Positions 7,746-15,563 of a stretch of DNA of 64,000 bases are shown one piece after another. Within the stretch, counting starts at the first letter, position 1. The number at the start of each line of letters is the position of its first letter. The stretch is taken from assembly GCF_000719955.1 (NCBI RefSeq), contig NZ_JOII01000004.1:186001-250000 (forward strand). The letters are read 5' to 3'. The DNA comes from Streptomyces albidoflavus (GTDB lineage: Bacteria > Actinomycetota > Actinomycetes > Streptomycetales > Streptomycetaceae). The position numbers were made by a program, and so were the translations under genes. The notes beneath the pieces are model-generated. The model saw only the letters and a list, made by a program, of their open reading frames with translations, searched no databases and was not told the origin of the DNA.

Positions 7746-8439
7746 CCGCCTCACGGCACTCCGGGTGGCCCCAGCTGCTGCCGTTCTTGGTGATCTTCTC
7801 GCCCGCCGCGTAGGGCCGGCCGCAGGCGCAGCGGCCGGGGAACTTGGCGCTGATGGCGCGTCCGGTGCCTCCGCTTCCGGTTCCGCTCTTGCGCGTACCG
7901 GTGCGGGCGCCGCCCTTGGACCTGGCCTTGGGGGCGGCGGCGCGGGAGGGGTCGGGCTGGGGCCAGGGCGAGCCGAGTTCGCTGCTCGCCGCCTCCTGGG
8001 AGGCGGCGACGTCGGTGGCGGCCTGGTCGGCGAGGGCGTTGAGGGCGTCGCCGCCGACCTGGTGGGCGGCGACGTGGACGAAGGTGACGTCCCGCCCGGC
8101 CAGCAGGGTGTCGATGGCGACCACCAGTTCCTGGTTGGCGACGGGCTTGCCCGCGCTGGTCCGCCAGCCGTTCCGCTTCCAGCCGGGCAGCCAGGTGGTG
8201 ACCGCCTTCATCGCGTACTGCGAGTCCATCCGCACCTCCAGGGGGACGGACGGGTCGGTGGCCTTCAGGAGCTCTTCGAGGGCGGTCAGCTCGGCGACGT
8301 TGTTGGTCGCGGTGCCGAGTGGTCCGGCGGCCCAGCGCTCAGGGCTGCCGTGGGCGTCGGCGGCGACCCAGCCCCAGGCGGCCTTGCCCGGGTTTCCCTT
8401 GGAGGCTCCGTCACAGGCGGCGATGATGCGATCGTTCAT
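7732..8439 (-). CDS. rnhA: Ribonuclease HI with C-terminal extension
   Basis: A 235-residue protein. Residues 1-145 are an RNase HI domain: catalytic Asp10 in CDGASKGNPG, Glu50 in NNVAELTAL, Asp72 in RMDSQYAMKAV, and a fourth acidic residue in ALADQAA, so hydrolysis of RNA in RNA-DNA hybrids is expected. After it comes a basic, Ala/Gly/Ser/Lys-rich linker (about 150-200) and a last 35 residues with CACGRPYAAGEKI...HPEC, a small Cys/His cluster that looks like a metal-binding knuckle. The start is ambiguous because two further in-frame ATGs lie at 8448 and 8451. Compared with the usual 150-residue enzyme the tail is extra. Confidence 0.85.
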   Translation of the reverse strand: MNDRIIAACDGASKGNPGKAAWGWVAADAHGSPERWAAGPLGTATNNVAELTALEELLKATDPSVPLEVRMDSQYAMKAVTTWLPGWKRNGWRTSAGKPVANQELVVAIDTLLAGRDVTFVHVAAHQVGGDALNALADQAATDVAASQEAASSELGSPWPQPDPSRAAAPKARSKGGARTGTRKSGTGSGGTGRAISAKFPGRCACGRPYAAGEKITKNGSSWGHPECREAVTAG

Positions 8440-8470
8440 GGCCCGCATCATGCCAGCGCGGGTACGGGGT

Positions 8471-8506
8471 ACGTCCACTCCGGCCCCGGCCGGCCGGAGC
8501 GGACGT
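8471..8506 (-). terminator. Strong hairpin terminator after ssuD
   Basis: Fifteen-base arms at 8471-8485 and 8492-8506 pair with one mismatch across a six-base loop. The hairpin starts 15 bases past the ssuD stop codon on the minus strand. Confidence 0.6.
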
Positions 8507-8521
8507 CCGCGCGGCGGGCGG

Positions 8522-9670
8522 TCAGCTCGCGGCGGCGAAGGGGACCTGGGCGGGAGCGGCGGCGGCCGGCGCGCCCGGGCGGGTCCACAGCCCGCGGGCG
8601 GCGAGCAGCGGCAGGACGCCCTCGCCGAACCAGTACGCCTCCTCCAGGTGCGGGTAGCCGGAGAGGATGAACTCGTCGATGCCGAGGCGGTGGTACTCCT
8701 CGATCCGCTCGGCGATCTCCTGGTGGCTGCCGACCAGTGCCGTCCCGGCGCCGCCCCGGACCAGCCCGATGCCGGCCCACAGGTTGGGGTGGATCTCCAG
8801 CCCGTCACGGCCGCCGCCGTGCAGGGCGAGCATCCGGCGCTGGCCCTCCGACTCGCTGCGGGCGAGCCCGGCCTGGACGGAGCGTACGGTCTCCTGGTCG
8901 AAGCCGGAGAGCAGCCGGGCGGCCTCGGCGCAGGCCTGCTCGGAGGTGTCGCGGGCGATGACGTGCAGCCGGATGCCGAAGCGGACGGTGCGGTTCTCCT
9001 TCTCGGCGAGCCGCCGGATCCAGGCGATCTTCTCGGCGACCTGGGCGGGCGGTTCGCCCCAGGTGAGGTAGACGTCGCTGTGGCGGGCCGCGATCTCGCC
9101 CGCGACCGGTGAGGAGCCGCCGAAGTAGACCTGCGGAACGGGGTCGGGGAGCTGGGTGAGGCGGGCACCCTCGACGGTCAGGTGACTGCCGTGGTGGTCG
9201 ACGCTCTCGCCGTCCCAGAGGCGGCGGACGATGTCGAGGAACTCCCCGGTACGGGCGTAGCGGGCGTCCTTGTCGAGGAAGTCGCCGTAGGCGCGCTGCT
9301 CGGTGCTCTCGCCGCCGGTGACGACGTTGAGCAGCAGACGGCCGCCGGTGCGGCGCTGGAAGGTCGAGGCCATCTGCGCGGCGAGGATCGGGGAGACGAA
9401 GCCGGGGCGGAAGGCGACGAGGAACTTCAGGCGCTCGGTCTGCTGGCTGACCATGGCGGTGGTGAGCCAGGCGTCCTCGCACCAGGCGCCGGTGGGGGTG
9501 AGCGCCCCTTCGAAGCCGAGGTGCTCGGCGGCCCGGGCGATCTGGGAGAGGTAGGCGATCGTCGGCGGGCGGTCGCCGCCCGCCTCGTTGACGGGGGTGC
9601 CGTGGCCGCCGCCGACGACGTGGCGGCTGTCGCCGTTGGTCGGCAGGAACCAGTGGAAGGTCAGGGGCAC
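8522..9670 (-). CDS. ssuD: FMNH2-dependent alkanesulfonate monooxygenase
   Basis: A 382-residue luciferase-like (LLM) flavin monooxygenase. FHWFLPTNGDSRHVVGG at the N terminus, RLKFLVAFRPGFVSP and LNVVTGGES are the SsuD signature segments that bind reduced FMN and the sulfonate, and DEFILSGYPHLEEAYWFGEGVLP closes the barrel as in SsuD. It uses FMNH2 from SsuE and O2 to release sulfite from alkanesulfonates in the cytoplasm. The GTG at 9670 has GGAG six bases upstream. It is the second gene of an operon with ssuE, downstream of a Cys-containing leader peptide. No SsuABC transporter is nearby, so uptake must be encoded elsewhere. Confidence 0.92.
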   Translation of the reverse strand: MPLTFHWFLPTNGDSRHVVGGGHGTPVNEAGGDRPPTIAYLSQIARAAEHLGFEGALTPTGAWCEDAWLTTAMVSQQTERLKFLVAFRPGFVSPILAAQMASTFQRRTGGRLLLNVVTGGESTEQRAYGDFLDKDARYARTGEFLDIVRRLWDGESVDHHGSHLTVEGARLTQLPDPVPQVYFGGSSPVAGEIAARHSDVYLTWGEPPAQVAEKIAWIRRLAEKENRTVRFGIRLHVIARDTSEQACAEAARLLSGFDQETVRSVQAGLARSESEGQRRMLALHGGGRDGLEIHPNLWAGIGLVRGGAGTALVGSHQEIAERIEEYHRLGIDEFILSGYPHLEEAYWFGEGVLPLLAARGLWTRPGAPAAAAPAQVPFAAAS

Positions 9671-9742
9671 GGAAGGCTCCGATCGGTGCGGTGGGGCGGG
9701 GGGGCGCGTCGGCGGCGGGCGGGCTTCGGAGCGGAGCGGGCG

Positions 9743-10297
9743 TCAGCTCGCGGCGGCGTACAGGGGGGTGCGCGGCAGGGTGGCGGCGAACTGGTCGAGG
9801 ACGCGGCCGAGCGCCTCGGCGGAGCCGGGGGCGACGGTGACCGACCCGTCGGGGGCGACGGTGATGTCGCGGTCGAGGGTGAACCAGCCGGGCAGGATGT
9901 GGTCGGCGCCCATGGAGCTGAGGACCGGGCGGAGCGCGTAGTCGAGGGCGAGGACGTGGGCGGTGCTGCCGCCGGTGGCGAGCGGCAGCACGGTCTTGCC
10001 GCTCAGCCCGTACTGCGGGAAGAGGTCGAGGAGCGCCTTGAGCAGGCCGGAGTAGGCGGCCTTGTAGACGGGGGTGGCGACGATGACGCCGTCGGCGGCG
10101 GCGAGTTGCGCGGTGGCCTCGACGATGGCCGGGTGGGCGAAGTCGGCGCCGAGCAGGGGCTCGGCGGGCAGGGTGCGCACGTCGAGCGGGACGACCTGGT
10201 GTCCGGCGGCGGTGAGCTTGGCGTCGAGGTGGCGGGCGAGGCGGGCGGTGCGCGAGGTGGCGGAGGGACTGCCGGAGATGGACAGGACGGTAGCCAT
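9743..10297 (-). CDS. ssuE: NAD(P)H-dependent FMN reductase
   Basis: A 184-residue flavodoxin-fold reductase. ISGSPSATSRTARLARHL is the phosphate-binding loop of the SsuE/MsuE family and VIVATPVYKAAYSGLLKALLDLF is the conserved isoalloxazine-contact segment. It supplies FMNH2 to SsuD, encoded 72 bases downstream on the same strand. An AAGGG element sits upstream of the ATG at 10297. The 223 bases between this start and the leader-peptide stop contain two hairpins that could act in attenuation, so expression probably responds to sulfur supply. Confidence 0.9.
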   Translation of the reverse strand: MATVLSISGSPSATSRTARLARHLDAKLTAAGHQVVPLDVRTLPAEPLLGADFAHPAIVEATAQLAAADGVIVATPVYKAAYSGLLKALLDLFPQYGLSGKTVLPLATGGSTAHVLALDYALRPVLSSMGADHILPGWFTLDRDITVAPDGSVTVAPGSAEALGRVLDQFAATLPRTPLYAAAS

Positions 10298-10520
10298 GGA
10301 GGGGCCCTTCGAACGGCGGGGAGGCGGTCGGCCGCGGGGCACGGGCAGGACGCGGGCACGGCGGACGCCACCTCCCCGGTACGCACGGCGGCCGCCCGGC
10401 CGCTCCAGGGCGGGACGGGCTGCGGCGTACAGCGTTCAGGGGCTCCCTCTGCGGGAGACGAGGCGGGGTTCCGGCGGGCGCGCGGCCCTTGGCGGGGCCG
10501 GGCGGCGGCGAGGGGTGGCG
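10298..10520 (-). other. Untranslated region between leader peptide and ssuE, candidate attenuator
   Basis: No gene is visible. In the minus-strand RNA there is a strong hairpin GCGGCC-GGGC-GGCCGC (10388-10403) and a smaller one CTCCC-N5-GGGAG (10443-10457). Alternative pairing with the leader coding region could couple translation of the Cys codon to readthrough into ssuE. No U-tract is present. Confidence 0.35.
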
Positions 10521-10604
10521 TCAGCCTCGGGGGCGACAGGCGGAGCTGGAGACACGCGCAAGGTCGACGTGGCGTCGCTGCGTGAGATCCGGTCGCGTGG
10601 GCAT
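10521..10604 (-). CDS. Cys-containing leader peptide upstream of ssuED
   Basis: A 27-codon reading frame, ATG at 10604 to TGA at 10521-10523. The encoded peptide contains RRHVDLARVSSSAC, matching the RRHVDL-x-R-x-S-x-x-C pattern known from actinobacterial leader peptides that precede sulfur-assimilation genes. A Cys codon sits four codons before the stop-proximal end, the classic position for sensing charged Cys-tRNA. The ATG lies at the predicted transcription start, so it would be translated without a leader. It is very likely a cis-acting regulator of ssuED, not a working protein. The assignment to this family is from memory of the motif; regulation is inferred. Confidence 0.75.
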   Translation of the reverse strand: MPTRPDLTQRRHVDLARVSSSACRPRG

Positions 10605-10611
10605 GCCATCG

Positions 10612-10640
10612 ATCAAAGCAGCAGGCCGGGGGCGGGTCAA
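10612..10640 (-). promoter_or_regulatory. Promoter of the leader peptide-ssuED transcript
   Basis: On the minus strand TTGACC (10640-10635) and TTTGAT are separated by 17 bases. Counting about seven bases on from the -10 box places transcription start at or next to the ATG at 10604, predicting a leaderless transcript. Confidence 0.6.
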
Positions 10641-10708
10641 GAAGGGGACGGCGGGGTCTCGGATGACGGGACGGCCGGTGGGACGCGGCGCCGCCCGGGG
10701 ACGGGAAC

Positions 10709-10744
10709 GGGGGCGCGTCCGGCGGCGTGGCCGGGCGCGCCCCC
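10709..10744 (-). terminator. Hairpin terminator after chitinase gene
   Basis: GGGGGCGCG (10709-10717) pairs perfectly with CGCGCCCCC (10736-10744); inside, CCGGC pairs with GCCGG across a one-base internal loop. It begins 17 bases beyond the chitinase stop codon. Confidence 0.65.
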
Positions 10745-10761
10745 GCGAGGGTGAGGCGGTG

Positions 10762-11640
10762 TCAGCAGTACAGGTTGGAGCCGGTGATGGTGCCGAGGAT
10801 CTGCGCGAAGGAGGTGAACTTGTCGATGCGGCTCTGCACCTGGGCCGGGTTGCCGCCGTTGCACTCGATCGAGCCGTTGATCGAGCGGATGGTCTCGCCG
10901 AAGCCCCGGTTGTTGACGATGGCGTTGTGCGGGGTCATCGTGCCGGGGCCGGACTGGGTGTTCCAGTACCACAGGCCGGTCCGCCAGGCGACGGAGGCGT
11001 TCTGCTCGACCAGGTAGGGGTTGTTCAGCAGGTCGATGCCGAGGGCGTCACCGGCAGCCTTGTAGTTGAAGTTCCAGCTGAGCTGGATGGGGCCGCGGCC
11101 GTAGTAGGCGGCCTGGCCGGCCGGGCAGCCGTAGGGCTGGTTCCGGTCGCAGTAGTGGGGGTAGTTGGCCTCGTTGACTTCCTTGATGTGGACGAGGCCG
11201 CCCGTCTCGTGGCTGACGTTGGCGAGGAAGGCGGCGGCCTCGCGCTTCTTGACCTCGTCGCTGCCGGTGTTGGCGAAGGCCGGGTACGAGCTGAGGGCGG
11301 CGGTGAGCCCGCTGTAGGTGTAGAAGGAGTTCCGGTTCGGGAACATCTGGTTGAACTGGGCCTCGCTCACGACGAAGCCGCTGGGCTGCTCCCCGCCCCC
11401 GCCGCCACAGGCGCCCTGGTCGGCCCAGACGTCGGAGCTGCCGGGCCGTTCGTTCTGCGTCCACCACTTGGCGGTGTAGTTGCGCCCGTTGTACGAGGCG
11501 CTCTGGCCGCCGGTGTAGACGGCGGAGGCGTTCCAGGCGTTGGCGCAGGCGGCGGCCTGTGCGGTGGCCGCGGGGAGGACGACGAGCGCCGCGACGACCG
11601 CGCTCAGCGCGATCAACAGGCTCATGACACGTCTGATCAC
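10762..11640 (-). CDS. Secreted GH19 chitinase with N-terminal chitin-binding domain
   Basis: A 292-residue precursor. Residues 1-30 are a Sec-type signal peptide ending ATAQA-A. Residues about 31-78 are a small CBM5/12-type chitin-binding domain (ACANAWNASAVYTGG...YTAKWWTQNERP...WADQGAC). A short Gly linker leads to the GH19 catalytic domain, with the two catalytic acids Glu145 (VSHETGG) and Glu154 (HIKEVNE) and the conserved YYGRGPIQLSWNFNY. This is the chitinase C/F layout of streptomycetes: an inverting endochitinase acting outside the cell. The GTG start has AAGGAG nine bases upstream. A DasR-like palindrome lies on its -35 hexamer. Confidence 0.95.
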   Translation of the reverse strand: MIRRVMSLLIALSAVVAALVVLPAATAQAAACANAWNASAVYTGGQSASYNGRNYTAKWWTQNERPGSSDVWADQGACGGGGGEQPSGFVVSEAQFNQMFPNRNSFYTYSGLTAALSSYPAFANTGSDEVKKREAAAFLANVSHETGGLVHIKEVNEANYPHYCDRNQPYGCPAGQAAYYGRGPIQLSWNFNYKAAGDALGIDLLNNPYLVEQNASVAWRTGLWYWNTQSGPGTMTPHNAIVNNRGFGETIRSINGSIECNGGNPAQVQSRIDKFTSFAQILGTITGSNLYC

Positions 11641-11699
11641 GTGATCACACTCCTTGAGTGCGGCGCGACATCGGCCGCGCGCCGCCGTGGATGCGGTCA

Positions 11700-11741
11700 G
11701 CTAAGCGAGAGTGATCTGAACCTGTCAAGGTCTAGACCAAG
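11700..11741 (-). promoter_or_regulatory. Chitinase promoter with overlapping DasR-type operator (dre)
   Basis: The minus strand has TTGACA (11728-11723), 17 bases, then CTTAGC (11705-11700). Adjoining and overlapping the -35 is the perfect palindrome GGTCTAGACC (11729-11738); extended to 16 bases (11726-11741) it matches the published DasR consensus ACTGGTCTAGACCAGT at 11 positions. GlcNAc-controlled repression by DasR is therefore likely. Confidence 0.7.
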
Positions 11742-11823
11742 GGTGGCCGCAGGACGGCGAAATGTCGGCGGAATTCCGCACTCCTGTCCGGAACCGGTGG
11801 CGGTACCGCCCTCGCGCACCCCC

Positions 11824-12531
11824 TCATTCCCTACGCCCCGCCGCGACCACCACGACCGCCGCCGCCACCAGCACCGCCGGCAGGAAGAGCGCCACGTCCG
11901 GCACCGCCCGGCGCACCAGGACGGCCCCGCACGCCCCGGCGAAGAGGCAGGCCAGCCGGGCGACGGCCCACCCGTCCACACCCCCCGGCTGCCGCGCCGC
12001 GAACCCGGCCACCAGGGAGGTGAGCGTACTGGTGAAGAACGTGGTCGGGGCCCCTTCCCGGCCCAGCGAGAGCACGGTGGTCGCCTGCGCCCCCATCGCC
12101 GCCGACAAGGGGACCAGCAGCACCCCGGCCGCCACTCCCCCGGGATCGGGCCGGTCCGCGACCGTCCAGACGACCGCCACCGAGGCCAGCACCACCGCCT
12201 CCGCCCCCAGACACCACAAGACCCCCCGCGGCCAGACCCGCCGCCCGCCCCCACGCCCGGTCAGCGGCACCGCCAGCACCGTCCCCAGCAGATACCCGCC
12301 CAGCGCCAGCGCGGGCGCCCACGCCCCCTGACTCCGCTCCCCCGCCGCGGCCGCCCCCAGCAGCACGAGATTCCCCGTCATGATCCCGGCGAAGGCCCCA
12401 CCGAGCGCGACGACGGCGAGGACGTCGGCGGCACCGGAGGCGAAGCTCAGCAGGAGGAGCGCGGAGCGGCCGTACCTGCGGGCACGGCCCGTCGCCGGCT
12501 CCCGGTCACGCACCCTCGGTTCCCGGCTCAC
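11824..12531 (-). CDS. DUF1275 (YoaK-like) membrane protein
   Basis: A 235-residue integral membrane protein with about six hydrophobic segments. The family signature is visible: SGAADVLAVVALGGAFAGIMTGNLVLLG early on (the MTGN motif) and QATTVLSLGREGAPTTFFTSTLTSL in the middle, where two similar halves face each other. The biochemical function of the family is unknown. The GTG at 12531 overlaps the stop of the 120-residue gene upstream as GTGA, so the two are translationally coupled. Confidence 0.82.
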   Translation of the reverse strand: MSREPRVRDREPATGRARRYGRSALLLLSFASGAADVLAVVALGGAFAGIMTGNLVLLGAAAAGERSQGAWAPALALGGYLLGTVLAVPLTGRGGGRRVWPRGVLWCLGAEAVVLASVAVVWTVADRPDPGGVAAGVLLVPLSAAMGAQATTVLSLGREGAPTTFFTSTLTSLVAGFAARQPGGVDGWAVARLACLFAGACGAVLVRRAVPDVALFLPAVLVAAAVVVVAAGRRE

Positions 12532-12890
12532 CGCACATTCGCGTCCGAGTTCACCTCCGGGTCCCACCCCAGCTCCCGCAGCCCTCGTCGGATGGCCTCG
12601 CGGCGTGGTGGGTCGATGGCGCCCATCTTGAGGTCGGCGCGGGCGCGTTCGTCGACGGCGAGGGCGAGGGCGGCGTCGAGTTGGCCGGTGCGGCGCCAGG
12701 CGGCGCGGCGGCCCTCCTCGGCGCGGAGGTAGCTCTCCGTCTCGTCGTACTCGGAGGTGCCTTCGGTGGCCGCGCTGAGCTGGCCCTCCCACTCGGAGAG
12801 CTGGCGGGCCAGGTAGACGTCGACCGCCTCCCGGGCCATGGTGGCGTCCTCGGACTCCTGGGGTTCCTCGCCCTGCGTCACGTCGCTCAT
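12528..12890 (-). CDS. Conserved-looking 120-residue hypothetical protein
   Basis: A small, acidic N-terminal, helix-rich cytoplasmic protein with no membrane segment and no motif that I recognise. The segment EAVDVYLARQLSEWEGQLSAATEGTSEYDETESYLRAEEGRRAAW looks like two amphipathic helices. A TACTGT box six bases before the ATG at 12890 and the absence of a ribosome site predict a leaderless transcript. Its stop overlaps the DUF1275 start by four bases (GTGA), so it is the lead gene of that pair. Confidence 0.7.
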   Translation of the reverse strand: MSDVTQGEEPQESEDATMAREAVDVYLARQLSEWEGQLSAATEGTSEYDETESYLRAEEGRRAAWRRTGQLDAALALAVDERARADLKMGAIDPPRREAIRRGLRELGWDPEVNSDANVR

Positions 12891-12896
12891 ATCGGC

Positions 12897-12902
12897 ACAG
12901 TA
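12897..12902 (-). promoter_or_regulatory. -10 box TACTGT, predicted leaderless start at 12890
   Basis: TACTGT on the minus strand ends six bases before the ATG. The same hexamer at the same distance precedes the histidine kinase gene at 19135. Confidence 0.5.
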
Positions 12903-12964
12903 GACGGGCCGGGGTGGCCGGGCAGCTCGGAGCGGGCGCGGGAGGGACCGCAGGCCGTACGGGC

Positions 12965-12995
12965 GCCGCCCCGGAGCGCGGGGCTCCGGGGCGGC
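12965..12995 (-). terminator. Strong hairpin terminator after M4 protease gene
   Basis: Perfect 13-base arms, 12965-12977 and 12983-12995, flank a five-base loop. The hairpin begins 30 bases beyond the protease stop codon. Confidence 0.75.
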
Positions 12996-13024
12996 GGTGG
13001 TGTCGCGCGTGGGGTGCGGCGGGG

Positions 13025-15049
13025 TTACGGCAGGACGATCTTCCAGCTGTTGATGCGGCCGGTGTCCGAGCGGGCGGTGTCCTGGACGCGGAGCTTCCAG
13101 GTGCCGTTGGCGGTCTGCGCGGAGGCGTTGACGGTGTAGGTCTCCTGGACGTTGTCGGCCGAGTCCGAGGAGCTGGCGTTCTTCAGCCGGTAGGCGGTGC
13201 CGTTGGGGCCGACCAGGTCGATGACGAGGTCGCCGCGCCAGGTGTGGCTGATGTCGACGGTGACCTGGAGGGCGGCGGGGGCGTTGCCGGTGCGGCCGGT
13301 GACGGTGATGTCCGAGGTGACCGCGGCGCCGGCGTCGGGGATGGCGACGGCCGTGGTGTTCTCGAAGGTGGTGCCGCCGCTGCCGCCGCCGGAGCGGGCG
13401 CCGACCGCGACGCCGGCCCAGGCGTCCTGGACGGCCTTGTACTCGGCGCTGCTGGTGCCGTACAGCTCACCGGCGACGGCCAGGGTGCCGGTGCGGGCCC
13501 CGGCGTAGTTGGTCGTGGAGGTGAACTTGGTGGTGAGGGCCTTGAACCAGATCAGCGCGGCCTTGTCGCGGCCGATGCCGGTGACGGGCAGGCCGTCGGC
13601 GGTCGGCGAGTCGTAGCTGACGCCGTTGACCGTCTTGGCCCCGCTGCCCTCGGAGAGCAGGTAGAAGAAGTGGTTGGCCGGGCCCGAGGAGTAGTGGACG
13701 TCGACGGAGCCGATGCCGGAGTACCAGGAGTCCTTGGACTTGCCGTCGCGGGAGGGCTTGTCCATGTACCGCAGCGGGGTGCCGTTGCCGTTGATGTCGA
13801 TCTTCTCGCCGATGAGGTAGTCGCCCTTGTCGGCGGCGTTGTTCTCGTGGAACTCGACGGCGGCGGCGAGGATGTCGCTGGTCGCCTCGTTGAGGCCGCC
13901 GGACTCGCCGGAGTAGACGAGCTTGGCGGTGACGGAGGTCAGGCCGTGGGTCATCTCGTGGGCGGCGACGTCGAGCGAGGTGAGCGGCTTGGCGTTGCCG
14001 GCGCCGTCGCCGTAGGTCATGCAGAAGCAGCTGTCCTGCCAGAAGGCGTTGACGTAGTTGTTGCCGTAGTGGACGCGGGAGTACGCGCCGACGCCGTCGC
14101 CCCGGATGCCGGAGCGGCCGTGGACGTCCTTGTAGTAGTCCCAGGTGGCCTGGGCGCCGTAGGCGGCGTCGGCGGCGGCGGTCTCGGTGTTGCTCGCCAG
14201 GCCGTTGCCCCAGACGTCGTCGGGGCCGGAGAAGAGGGTGCCGGTGCCCGAGGTGGAGCGGTTGAGGTTGTTGGTGCGGTGGTTGCCGCGCCCGGCGTCG
14301 GTCAGGTTCCAGGTGGAGCCGGACTTGGTGCTGCCGAGGGTGACGGTGCCGCTGTACTGGGTGTTGCCGGTGCCGTTCTCGACGGCCTGCCACTCGTGGA
14401 GCTTCTCGCCGGTGGCTGCGTCGGTGACGACGTGCAGTTCGTTGGGGGTGCCGTCGTGCTGGAGTCCGCCGACCACCGTCTCGAAGGCGAGGGCCGGCTT
14501 GCCGTCGGCGTTCCAGACCACCTGACGGGGGGCGCCGTCGGTGGCGGCCTTCTCCGCGTCGTGGGCCTCGGCGGCGTTCAGCGCCTGCTTCTTCGCGGCC
14601 GAGGGGGCGATCTCCGCCTTGGTGGCGATGCCCTTGAGGGCGTTGCGGGACGCCTTGGTCACCGTCGCGGGCGTGCCGTCGGGCTCGGCGGCGACGACCA
14701 GGTCACCGCCGAGCACGGGGAGTCCGGCCCAGGTGCGCTCGTAGCGGGTGTGCAGGGTGCCGTCGCGGTCCTTGACCACGTCGCGGACGAGCAGCTTCTC
14801 CTGTGCGCCGAGGCCGAGTTCGGCGGCGACGGAGGCGGTCTTCGCCTCGGCGGCGCGGATCAGGGCGGCGCGCTGGGCGGGGCTGAGGTCGGCCGGGAGG
14901 GCGCCGGTACGCGCCGCGGTGGGCTTGGCGGCCGGTGCGGGATCGGCCGCGGTCGCCGGGGCCGTGGTGGCGGTGACGGCGAGCAGCGCGGTGACGGCGG
15001 CGAGGGCGCCGCCGGCGACGGCGCGCCGGTGGGAGGTGGGTCTCAACAC
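13025..15049 (-). CDS. Secreted M4 (thermolysin-family) metalloprotease with P domain
   Basis: A 674-residue preproprotein. Residues 1-34 are a signal peptide (ending ATTAPATA). A propeptide of the FTP/PepSY type occupies about 45-210. The catalytic domain (about 215-560) has the zinc motif HEMTH (His364, Glu365, His368), the third zinc ligand Glu in GGLNEATSD, and the late active-site His in DVHYSSGPANHFFYLLS. The last 90 residues (VAIPDAGAAVTSDITVTG...WRGDLVIDLVGP) form a proprotein-convertase P domain, common on streptomycete secreted proteases. AAGGAG lies three bases before the GTG at 15049 and six before the TTG at 15046, so the TTG may be the real start. Confidence 0.93.
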   Translation of the reverse strand: MLRPTSHRRAVAGGALAAVTALLAVTATTAPATAADPAPAAKPTAARTGALPADLSPAQRAALIRAAEAKTASVAAELGLGAQEKLLVRDVVKDRDGTLHTRYERTWAGLPVLGGDLVVAAEPDGTPATVTKASRNALKGIATKAEIAPSAAKKQALNAAEAHDAEKAATDGAPRQVVWNADGKPALAFETVVGGLQHDGTPNELHVVTDAATGEKLHEWQAVENGTGNTQYSGTVTLGSTKSGSTWNLTDAGRGNHRTNNLNRSTSGTGTLFSGPDDVWGNGLASNTETAAADAAYGAQATWDYYKDVHGRSGIRGDGVGAYSRVHYGNNYVNAFWQDSCFCMTYGDGAGNAKPLTSLDVAAHEMTHGLTSVTAKLVYSGESGGLNEATSDILAAAVEFHENNAADKGDYLIGEKIDINGNGTPLRYMDKPSRDGKSKDSWYSGIGSVDVHYSSGPANHFFYLLSEGSGAKTVNGVSYDSPTADGLPVTGIGRDKAALIWFKALTTKFTSTTNYAGARTGTLAVAGELYGTSSAEYKAVQDAWAGVAVGARSGGGSGGTTFENTTAVAIPDAGAAVTSDITVTGRTGNAPAALQVTVDISHTWRGDLVIDLVGPNGTAYRLKNASSSDSADNVQETYTVNASAQTANGTWKLRVQDTARSDTGRINSWKIVLP

Positions 15050-15563
15050 GGACTCCTTCTGCGTGACCGCGGGGTACGCGGTCCGGGGGTGACGGGGCGG
15101 CGGGTGGCCGTCCCGGGCAGAACGGAAAGCGGAGGAACACCGTGGGGGGAGGGCCGCGTGGCGGTGGTGCCGTGGGGTGCCGCGCGGTGGCCGAGGGGAA
15201 GATTCGCAGAGCCCGCCGCCCGTGTCAGGTGCGCGTCAAATGAATGGCCGGATCGCGTCCGCGCCGGAGAGCCCCCGGAAGGACGGCCGACCGTCGCGGG
15301 GAGACGTTCGGCTGAGTTGCCGCCGGAACACCGCCCCGCTCCCCCGCCGTCGGGGGCAGGTGCCGGAATAGTTCCGTCCATTTCCGGGTCGGCCGAAAAC
15401 CGTCCCTCCCAGCCCTTACAGCCCTCCGCCCGCCGGAAAAAGTCCCGGGGCCGTGCAACCTCCCGCCTGCCGCCGGGGTGAGTAGGGCGAGGAACTCACC
15501 TCACCGTGCCGGGGAGCGCCGATGCCCCGGGACGGCGATCCACCGAGCAGATCCGGGAAGACC
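15050..15563. other. 514-base intergenic region between divergent secreted-protein genes
   Basis: No gene, RNA or known riboswitch is evident. It holds the small palindrome CGGAATAGTTCCG (15364-15376), a weak hairpin CCCCC-N6-GGGGG (15341-15355), and a TTGACG on the minus strand near 15231-15236 without a convincing -10. It must contain promoters for the protease and for the secreted protein-sigma factor operon. Confidence 0.4.

Noticed and set aside
15325..15352. GGAAC followed by CGTC, resembling an ECF-sigma promoter for the sigma operon
   Set aside because: The spacing is 18 bases instead of 16-17 and it lies over 200 bases from the first gene; too weak to list as a promoter.
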